Positions 55,986-64,000 of a stretch of DNA of 64,000 bases are shown in pieces. Positions within the stretch are counted from its first letter, which is position 1; every line of letters starts with the position of its first letter. Below the pieces are notes generated by a model. It searched no databases. It was not told the origin of the DNA and worked only from the letters and a program-made list of their open reading frames with translations. The DNA is from Canna indica (taxonomy: Eukaryota; Streptophyta; Magnoliopsida; Zingiberales; Cannaceae): positions 45,891,501 to 45,955,500 of the forward strand of contig CP136893.1 of NCBI GenBank assembly GCA_034359265.1. Direction: 5' to 3'. A program made the translations under genes and the position numbers.

Positions 55986-58584
55986 ATGGTGTCACGAGGG
56001 CGAGGACGAGGTCGAGGACAAGGTCGAGGGCATCCTCCTTTGATTGAAAAACCTTTTGTGACCTCTACACAATCATCATCATCTGAAGCTGTAGTTGGAG
56101 CCATGACCTGTACACCTTGTGCTCCTGTTGTACCCGTTATTGTTCCACTTGAACCCATTACTGTTCCACTAGAAACACCTTCTACTTCTACACCTTCGAC
56201 GTCGTCGGCACCAGCACCAACACCCTCACCACCTTCAGTCCATTTGCATTTGATGCCATCAGCTCCTCTTTTGCCATCTACATCTACTCCTAGACACAGT
56301 GATAATACTTCACATCGAAGAGGACCAAATTAGCCTTCACAATCGTCAGAGACACCAGATGATAGACGCCTATTAATTATTGATAAGAAAAGGTAGATCA
56401 TTATATTTTTAGCTTCCTCGTTTGGATTATGCATTTATGGAAACCTCGTGCTCTTTTACTTCACTATATATTTCATTTGCTATTGGCATTGAACTCTTTT
56501 ACTACTAATCCAATTAATTCTCATTAGTACATTTCTTCTTGTAGGTTGGTATATATAATATTCCTTTGACCTCGTCATGTGGAGCTTTTATGTCATAAGC
56601 TATTAATTCTCATTACTATTAATTATACATGTGATGAAATTGATAGGCTGATAGCTTCTGTGTCATAAGCTATGTAGCATGAGAAGCAGTCTTTAAAAAT
56701 GTTAAAAATCACATAGACTGCTTCAATTTCCACTAGAATGTCTCATATAGTACTGAGTGTACAAAACCCTATGCTGTAAAAGCTTCAGCATATGTGGATA
56801 ATCAATTATGGCATATAGGTTTCTAGAGATAAGTATCTAAGGAACAGATAATGTCGAAAAACAACCTATATATCTGACCACTTCTTTAGGTTTATGCTAG
56901 TAGTATATATCATAAATAGATTTTGTGTACACAACGATACCACATAGTGAGGCTGCATTGCATAACCTTAAGAGAACACGCAGGTCTCAAATTCCACTAC
57001 CAATATCTAGAGTAAAATCTTATATTCTAAAAGCCATTTGAAAGATGTTTCATATGTTCTATACCAACGGCTAAGTTTATGTAGCATGTGAAACAATGCA
57101 CATCTGCAAAATGCAGTTGCATACAGGAGAATATTGATTGTAGGTTGATAAATTGAAACAAATACAATAAAGACCAAAGATGAGATATCAATGATAATAA
57201 AATATTCTTCTAATCCTAGATGCTGAGGGATTGTATATGATAACTTAGTCCTAGGATGAAAGATGGATATAGCATACTTCAAGTACAAACCCCTAAAATA
57301 CTCTTGACTCATTTGCTGTAGAACTAATCAGATTTCTGCTAGAATTACATAATTGAAGGATCAAGTGTTTCCTGTTCTAGATCAGCAGCTTCTAGATAGC
57401 ATCCTGCAATTTATAAATTAATAGAATGATGAACACAGTGCATAAGATTATTATTCCTGTTATTAAAATAATTTATTAGTTTGGTTCTAATATGACTAGT
57501 GACAATTTCTGGCCCTGCTCAAACTACTATGGATGGGACCATATGTACATAATATATTTACTTCTTGCAATTCTTCATAGGTTGATAGTTTGACATTTAG
57601 TATTTTATGTTTACGTCTATTTACCATCTAATAATACATATGCTGTAGAAATTAGAAGCCATCTGCTAACACATTAAAGTTTTATATTTTTTGACTACTC
57701 AAGAGTCAAGACTTCCCAATGCCTTTCATCATGTTATGAACTCTGATAGAACCATGTTTAGCTATATTGATTCTTGATGATTTTCTCAAGTCTCAACTAG
57801 CAAATGCTGGAGCTTAATACTATTTCTTAAAAATAGATAAATAAATTCATTAGTAGTGGTGAGGGTGGATCTATTTCATTTGTTGCTCATCGAAAAAAAT
57901 TAGTATGATATTGATAATATTATTGTCATACAAAATTTATGTTAAGATTGTTAATTAAATATTATTTATCTTTTTGTAGGAAGAAAAGTTGAAATCGACC
58001 ACCTACACATCTTGAATTGTTTAAACACACCCATAAGCGAAATAGTGGTGAGGGTGACTATGTCGATTACAAATCACAAAAAGTTGTGGTATGTACTTGA
58101 TTTAACTAATAATTAACTAATTTTTTTAATATAATAATTAACTATTTTTTAAAAATTTGTAGAGGATACTTATGAGGCATCGATCATAGAGAAGTATGGC
58201 ACAGATGCATCATTACACCCGAATTTTGATCCTGAAGAATGGATTAATGCCTCTGGACCCCCATCTCATAATCGGGTTTATGATTTTGGATGTCGAGAGG
58301 GTGTTAAATCTATTATTGGGAGTTCAAGCTCTGAAGGATCCAGTACATCCTCAAGTTATGGGCATCGTCGGACACATGATGAGTGGAACAATATGCAGAT
58401 GGAGGTGGCATCCATGCGAGAGCACATTACCCATTTGGAGACATCGATGCAATCACAAGTGGAGGCTCAAGTCCGTTTGCTATTGACACAACTTGGTATT
58501 CCTGTCATTTCTTCAGAATCAACAAATTATCCTTCAAGTTCCACCGCACCACCTCCACCTCCACCTCCATCAGCTGGGTTATGA
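55986..58584 (+). pseudogene. TNP1-type CACTA protein, three exons left
   Basis: Exons 55986-56392, 57980-58088 and 58165-58584 join in phase with GT/AG borders. Exon 1: MVSRGRGRGRGQGRGHPP then a Ser/Thr/Pro-rich region. Exon 2: NRPPTHLELFKHTHKRN...DYVDYKSQ. Exon 3: YEASIIEKYGTDASLHPNFDPEEWINASGPPSHNRVYDFG, a coiled coil (MQMEVASMREHITHLETSM) and a poly-Pro tail. These equal the first and last parts of the family. The DNA-binding middle (counterpart of 9237-9739 in CACTA-1) is missing, apparently lost within the 1.6-kb first intron. A TAG at 56331-56333 and a TGA in exon 2 also break it. Confidence 0.72.
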
Positions 58585-59339
58585 TTATTGGTCAGTAAAT
58601 TAAATTGCATTCTTAATTAATCATTCTTAATTTTTACCAAGTATAATTAGGAGGGAAACCGGAAGGAAAGAGGGGCATATATTATGGTGATATATATAAG
58701 ACTTGATAGATCATGCTTTATTTATCTTGGGAAGGAAGATATTATTATAATGTGTAGTAGTGATGGGTAGAGGATGCATTCTTTTCCATATTCTCTGTTC
58801 AAACTTAGGAATGCATGCAAGTGAGCATGATAACCTAAAATCTATTGTTTAGGAGAGTGTGAAGTCTGATGCAATATTCATCTTCTACTTAAGTTGATTG
58901 TTAGGGTTTAAAATTTATTGCCTATCGCAATGTCCCCAAGTTATTTAATTAGATTTATGGGTTATAATTTATCATCATGTAGCAATTCAAATGCTTCGTA
59001 TAGTTGAGGATTTTATCTTATGATTTTATTCATATTTCTTTTGTTTTTACATGCAGGTATAAAAAGAATGAAGTGCAAGGATCTACTTTTTAGAAAAAAC
59101 TATCACTGATATGTATTTTTTGTAACAATCTTAATGTATTGAAACTCCGAATTGTATTTGCTTCACTAGCACAATCTTAATGTATATAATGATTTCCTTA
59201 TGTTATTTATGGTTGTGTGTGAATTTCTGTGTGTGTGAATTTAGAATGGTTCATATGTGGTTTAAAATTTTGTTTTATGGTTTTGTGTAAATGTGATATG
59301 TTCATATGTGGTGTTCAGGAATGATTCAGGTATAGCTAG

Positions 59340-59851
59340 TATTACCGACGGACATATTTTGTTGGAATTACCAACGAAAATAATTTCGTTGGTAATACCA
59401 ACGAAGTAATACCAACAGAAACATTTTCGTTGGTATTACCAACCAACATAATTCCGTTGGTATACCAACGAAAATAATTCCAACAGATATGTAACTGTTG
59501 GTATTACCAACAGATATTTGTCCGTTGGTATTACCAATAGATTTATCCGTTGGTATTACCAACAGATATATTTCCGTCGATAATACCGACAGATATTTAT
59601 CCTTTGGTAATACCAACGGATATATATCCATCGGCAATACCAACGAATATATGACTCCGTCGGTATTACCAACAAAATAAAATATCTGTTGGTAATACCG
59701 ATAGATTAGTTAAAATTCGTTGGTATTACTGAGGAGCCTTTTACCGACGGATTTTACCAATAGATAATCCGTCAGTAACAATATTACCGACGGATTTTTC
59801 GGTATTATCGACGGATTTGGTTCATTGGTGATACCCTGTTTTCTTGTAGTG
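59340..59851. repeat. CACTA-2 3' subterminal palindrome array
   Basis: About fifteen copies of (G)TTGGTATTACCAAC(A/G)GA and ACCGACGGA variants. Each core is a near-perfect inverted repeat, and neighbouring copies lie in alternating orientation. A shorter array occurs at the other end (51727-51800). Probable binding sites for the TNP1/TNPA-type protein. Confidence 0.9.
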
Positions 59852-59854
59852 ATC

Positions 59855-60237
59855 AAGAGATCTCAAAATGTGAAATTTTAAAAAATAAGATCTCCAACTC
59901 TTCCTATTGGTTGAAAACCGAAAGTCACAATGTGCCTACGATTTAGAACCGCAAGGTCACTTCGGCCCATTACAAGCCACTTAGGTCTCTGAGGAGACTG
60001 AAGATCAAAAACTCAAAAATCATTTTCAAAAGAACTCTTTTACAAGAGCGGAGAAAACAACTCAAATTAGACATATATCATAATCTCCAACTAAAATAAA
60101 ACAAGCTAAAGAAAGGAGATTATACCATAATTCTTTTGAAGCCAACTTTACCATAGGCATCTAGATGACTCGAAGTTGCAACTTTGAAATGGTTCACTCT
60201 TTGAATCCTCAAGCAACTTCAATCAACCACCTTCATC
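59855..60237 (-). other. Non-coding body of the gag-only element, part 2
   Basis: Directly downstream of the gag stop (minus strand), continuous with 48946-51702 across the CACTA-2 target. No protease (D-S-G) frame follows gag, unlike copia A. Confidence 0.7.
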
Positions 60238-61330
60238 TCACCCTTGTGTGGTTGCTCCCCCTATAATAGAAGATGAGACATTTGGTACCCAAATAGCTTT
60301 GGGTCCTTGGGGGGTAATGGGCTTAGGTACCCAAAGTGTCCTAACAACACTAGGGTTTACTTTGAAAGCACAATCATATATGACATGCCCATAAATACCA
60401 CAACAAAAACAATGTCTATTAAATTTGAAATCACTTATACAATCCTTACTATTGAGATTCACATTATTTTTTGTGTTTTCATTCTCATTTCTAATTTTTG
60501 AAATCTTAGTTAACAACTCATCATTGTCAATGTCTAATTCTTCATTTCTATGCTTCAAATCCTTAATCTCAAGTTTCATATCATCATGGCAAGAATTAAA
60601 AGAACTAGGTTTCATTATCTCATTTTCTAATTTGCATTCATGCAATTGAGAGCTAAGATTTAAGTTTTCTTTCTTCAATTTCTTATTTTCTTTGTTCTTT
60701 TTTACAAGGATGGCATACATTTTCTTGCTTTCTTCTAGTAGTTCATAAGACATGTCAAGAGATTTAGAGCTACTAGAATCACTATCATTAACATTTTGAG
60801 CATGACTAGAAGATGGAGAATATACCTCATCTCGAAGATCCATGAGGCAAACGTTTGAAGTAGCTTCATTGTCATGTCTAGAAGAGGCTTCACTTGTTTG
60901 AGATGTAGATGAGGAAGCACACTTCTTTTTGGATTTCTTCTTCAAGAGTAGACAATTCTTCTTCTTGTGTCCCTTCTCTTGGCAAAGGAAGCACCTAAGT
61001 TTTCTTTTCTGATTCTTGCTTGTGCTTCTTTGGCTAGAAGTGCTTTGGGCATCAAAAACTATATTAGGACTAGAGGTATGACAATTGTCATCACCTCCTT
61101 CATTGAAAGTAATAAGCTCCTCAGTTTTTGCATAATCGTAAAGGATGTTTAAACAAGCCCAAATATCGAATGCGGATGAACAATGCATGACATTTTCAAG
61201 TATTTCATTTGAAACTGAGCAATATAGGAGATGCGTTGTTTTAACATTCAATTCAAATAATCTAATTTGTTATTGAGTCCAATCATTTAAGTCAATGGTG
61301 GGCTCAACATACTCATTCTTTAGCATGCAC
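60238..61330 (-). pseudogene. SIRE-like gag of the gag-only element
   Basis: Minus strand. N-terminal capsid-type sequence (EYVEPTIDLNDWTQ, then a TAA at about 61274-61276 where Gln is expected, then IRLFELNVKTTHLLYCSVSNEILENV, SSAFDIWACLNILYD). Zinc knuckle 1 is CFLCQEKGHKKKNC (about 60945-60990), followed by a Ser-rich linker, a long coiled coil (KENKKLKKENLNLSSQLHECKLENEIMK), zinc knuckle 2 CFCCGIYGHVIYDC (about 60370-60412) and WVPKPITPQGPKAIWVP. It ends ATTQG with TGA. It is open over 337 codons after the single stop. The N-terminus is cut where the LTR fragment joins at about 61335. Confidence 0.88.
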
Positions 61331-61339
61331 AATAAATCT

Positions 61340-62381
61340 TAACTAGTAATCACTAAGTATACACAAGTGGCTTTACTCCTTCTACACCAAAGATACCACT
61401 TCACACAACAAGACCTAACAGCCCTAGGTCTTTACACATACACAAATCCAAAATTAGTTTAAATAACAGATAAAATTTACAGTTGAAAAGAGCTTAAAAT
61501 GAAACCAAGATTTTATGCTCTTTTGAAATCCTTCAATCCTTCAACTCGTCAAGTAGTGGAGCTTGAATCAACACCCGAGTTGAGGAGCAGAGCTTGTACG
61601 CTTGAAGAAAATGTCGCGGACAAAGAAGCAGCACAAGCTTTTTGGAAGGCTTCAAATCTTCCTCTTAGAATGCTCACTAAATGCTGTAGAAGTCAAGGAA
61701 GAGGATAAAAAGAATCATGTGAGGGTATATTTATACCCGGGTGAGGAAATGACACTCAACGGATAGAAAACTATCTGTTGCAGACCGCTGGTCAGTTGGT
61801 CGGTCGACCGACCGATCGACCGCTCTCTTTTCTCTCTGGTCGATCGATGATGGGTCGACCGCCCAGACGCAAATCGTGATCCGCGATCTTTGGTCGACTC
61901 ATCGGTCGACCGACGCGATTGCGTCTCTGGCTTATACGCAGGTCGGTCGATCGACGGGTCAACCGCCTGAGCTACTGCCCATTTTGGGCTTCCATCGGTC
62001 GATCGCCCGGTCGACTGAAGTAGCTCTATGCTTTTTACTTAGGCTGAATTGATTTTTTCAGCTTCTTTTGTTCCGCGCTTCGTTTTTGGGTTTCGGCTTT
62101 CAACGAGCATCATCTTGCAGAGCATTTGGCGTGATCTTTGGACTAATCCAAGCGACTTTGGTGCACTCGTTGATCTTCAAGAAACTTCCGCCACGAACCC
62201 GAGTGCGACGACAATGTCCTTCCGATTTCTATTTTCTCCAATTTTTCCGATCGAGGACATGGAACGCTAATTGATATGGAACCTGAAATATATACTCAAT
62301 GAAATCACTAGTCCCATGTTTGTTATCATCAAAACCATCAAAACCGAGATTAAGGCTAAGGCTGAAAACCTAAAGCCAACA
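61340..62381 (-). repeat. 5' LTR of the gag-only element, 3' part deleted
   Basis: It matches 47890-48945 (same antisense open frame and the same TATA and palindrome cluster) but lacks about 420 bp of LTR end, the primer site and the leader. Sequence passes from TAGTAATCACTAAG directly into gag. Confidence 0.88.
61728..61735 (-). promoter_or_regulatory. LTR TATA box, 5' LTR of the gag-only element
   Basis: TATAAATA on the minus strand in GGGTATAAATATACCC; palindrome cluster 61790-62000 upstream. Confidence 0.6.
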
Positions 62382-62386
62382 ATTAC

Positions 62387-63688
62387 AACAAGAAAATAAT
62401 TAAATTCTGCATTTAATCGTAAAATTCTAGCAAGGTAACATTAAATCTATCATGGCAATTCATTACTAATATTAGTAATTGGTAAGGAAAAATCTTAGAA
62501 ATAATTGTTACCTCTTAATGACACTAAGTGTATATATACATATATGCACTAGGGTGGTAGTTTTCCTTAATTGATGTCTTTCCTAATTCTCGTCTTCGTT
62601 CTACTTGTCGATCGAGGTGACCCTCGTTTCCTAATGTTTCCAATGTTTTCAAGTATGAGGGTTAGTCCCCTCTGGTCAGCTTTCCCCCTTCTTGGCTCGG
62701 TCGAACTTTGAGCAGGGCATGCCTTGCTCGGCCGAGCCTACAAAGGTAGGAGAAAAGGGGTTTTTGACCATGAACCCTATCAACTAAGCATGTGACCTAC
62801 CATAGATAAATTTTAGATCAAGTTCTTTCCCCCATCTTGCTCGGCCGGACCTTGAACAAGGTTCCCCTTGTTCGGCCAAACCTTGAACAAGGTTCCCCTT
62901 GTTCGGCCGAGCCCTCAAAGCACTAGGGAGAAGGAATCTTGATCATCTACTACATTAATTGAATCCCGAATCTACATGAATTTAAATTTAACCGATCTAA
63001 AGGAGTTTAAACTAAGCGAGGGAATTGGGGAAAATTTTGGCATGACCTTTCCTCTTTTCCCTCTACTCGGCTGGTCCTTAGAACATCAAAATCCGAACAT
63101 TTAAATCAAATCTAATACATCAAAGGTTTAAAAACAGCGGAGAGATCGAAGAAATACCACTAATCGATACGAACAACGACAATAACCTTCGATCTAGCAC
63201 CCTAGTTGGTTCCGCCACTTGCCTCACCATGTGATCGAAGACTTAACCACTCACCTCGATTAAGGAAGAAGAAGGGATGGACATTGGCGATCTCGATCCT
63301 TCCGACGACAACATGATTTCCGGCGCCGACCCAAGATCTCCCCTCTTCCCTCTCTTGCTCGGTTGCGTGCGGCTCAAGGATGAGCCACACGACTATAGAT
63401 GAGGGGTTTTATTCCTTCATCTACCATTTACCTAAATGCCCTTCATCATAACTTAGCCCCTACTTGACTCAATCCGAGTTCAATTCGGACTCCGCTTCAA
63501 TCCGCATACACGATTCGAACTCGACTCAAATAAGACATCTAATGCTTAAAAGGAAATCATTTAAACTTCATAGGTCGAGTTATACCTTCTACTCAAGACG
63601 ATTCCGCGGCTCGACCCAACTAACCCCTGGTCTGGTGCACTGCACCAAAATAGATTTATTTTTATATTAGGAAACCTCGGGTCTTACA
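62387..63688 (-). repeat. Gypsy(-) 5' LTR, 5' half
   Basis: On the minus strand it starts TGTAAGACCCGAGG at 63688 and matches the first 1.3 kb of the gypsy(+) LTR (TTTGGTGCAG, GTCGAGCC, donor-like GTGAGTGGTTAAG at 63254). It includes a 30-bp tandem duplication near 62840-62905 (CCTTGAACAAGGTTCCCC twice). Continuous with 46294-47476 once the insertion is removed. Confidence 0.88.
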
Positions 63689-64000
63689 CTCCAACTCAGG
63701 GTCACATGACCGGCCAGGGTATGTGTCAACACCCCGAAGCCTACCACATGCACTGACCAATCATAATAAGAATCAACACTGAACCAATGAGAAAGTCATA
63801 ATATAAAATGGCGACCAAACTTTATTAAATTCAAAACAGTTTTAAGTTTAAAGAAACAATTCAACTCTTCAAGTAACCAGTTCAAGTTTTGAAAGCAGTA
63901 AATGTTTTACAAAAGACCACTCAGTGCATGACCATCAACTCTAAACAACACGACTACGACTCTATGGACGCCTGCTACGAGATCTGTGCCTCCACCTGCA
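63684..64000 (-). repeat. Further gypsy LTR, 3' end portion, running off the window
   Basis: CACTCCAACTCAGGGTCACA, then GACCGGCCAGGGT and ACCCCGAAGCCTACCACAT, align with the LTR end at 46298-46380. The start of the gypsy(-) 5' LTR (63688) abuts this LTR within a few bases of its terminus. Confidence 0.75.

Larger units (their letters stand above)
51703..59851 (+). mobile_element. CACTA-2: deleted En/Spm-type transposon, both ends intact
   Basis: 8149 bp with perfect terminal inverted repeats CACTACAAGAAAACAGGG (51703) and its complement ending at 59851, and a 3-bp target duplication ATC (51700-51702, 59852-59854). Both ends carry ACCGACGGA and TTGGTATTACCAAC arrays. The inside retains only the acidic tail of a TNP2-type protein (55601-55837) and three exons of a TNP1-type gene (55986-58584), so it is non-autonomous. 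It has different terminal and subterminal sequence from CACTA-1, hence another family. Confidence 0.95.
47477..62381 (-). mobile_element. Gag-only copia-type LTR element (TR-GAG-like), with CACTA-2 inside
   Basis: The outer ends are TGTTGGTGAAATGG (47477) and CCTAAAGCCAACA (62381), flanked by ATTAT and ATTAC, a 5-bp target duplication with one difference. Without the 8152 bp added by CACTA-2 it is about 6.75 kb. Contents on the minus strand: truncated 5' LTR (61340-62381), gag (60238-61330), about 3.1 kb of AT-rich non-coding DNA, purine tract, complete 3' LTR (47477-48945). No protease, integrase, RT or RNase H motif is present. It is non-autonomous; the gag is of the SIRE-like type with two zinc knuckles, so a SIRE-like partner would be needed for movement. 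Confidence 0.8.
38727..63688 (-). mobile_element. Gypsy(-): degraded chromovirus relative carrying nested insertions
   Basis: Minus-oriented sister of gypsy(+). The 5' LTR is split into 62387-63688 and 46294-47476 (together about 2.48 kb, matching the 2.54-kb LTR). PBS at 46278-46289, gag at 45450-46080, RT/RNase H/integrase at 39700-45240, purine tract at 39656, and a truncated 3' LTR at 38727-39655. Insertions: foreign DNA (41043-43684) in pol and a gag-only copia-type element (47477-62381) in the 5' LTR. The protease segment is missing. Many stops; dead. Confidence 0.88.

Overview
This is a window of flowering-plant nuclear DNA. It has plant Ty1/copia and Ty3/gypsy elements, two CACTA (En/Spm) transposons and one intron-containing plant receptor-kinase gene. 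Host coding sequence is AT-rich, so a grass is unlikely; I cannot name the species. By eye about nine tenths of the 64 kb is transposable-element sequence in various stages of decay. The only convincing host gene is a leucine-rich-repeat receptor kinase of subfamily XI, closest by motif to the Pep-peptide receptors PEPR1/PEPR2. It has two exons (12184-15142 and 20553-20932), and its single kinase-domain intron has been enlarged by a 5.3-kb Tnt1-like copia element.

Layout: 1-2337 holds broken gypsy and copia pieces. 2268-3965 holds a coiled-coil transposon-type ORF on the minus strand with a TATA-like site upstream. 3966-about 10802 is a CACTA transposon with TNP2-type and TNP1-type genes, missing its 3' terminus. 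10803-21540 is the PEPR-like gene and its flanks. About 21800-37289 is a minus-strand copia element split by a complete plus-strand 10.06-kb chromovirus (Ty3/gypsy, Tekay-type) at 26479-36537, with perfect GAGTG target duplications. 37290-38726 is a fragment of a different copia LTR ending in tandem duplications. 38727-63688 is a minus-strand relative of the chromovirus. Its pol is interrupted by about 2.6 kb of foreign, mitochondrial-looking DNA (41043-43684). Its 5' LTR is split by a gag-only copia-type element (47477-62381), which in turn carries a second, deleted CACTA element (51703-59851). 63684-64000 starts one more gypsy LTR.

Relative order of events, from nesting: gypsy(-) is older than the gag-only element, which is older than CACTA-2; copia A is older than gypsy(+). 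The gypsy(+) copy keeps a single gag-pol frame over 4.1 kb with ten in-frame stops and no frameshift until a 23-bp deletion. At three stops a related copy in the window still has CAG, which fits loss by deamination of methylated CHG cytosines.

I found no CRISPR array, rRNA, tRNA or operon-like system. The most unusual items are the gag-only element with a 3-kb non-coding body, a conserved splice-donor/acceptor pair inside the 2.5-kb gypsy LTRs, a palindromic GGTCGACC-type cluster just upstream of the TATA box in four copia LTRs, and the mitochondrial-looking insert.
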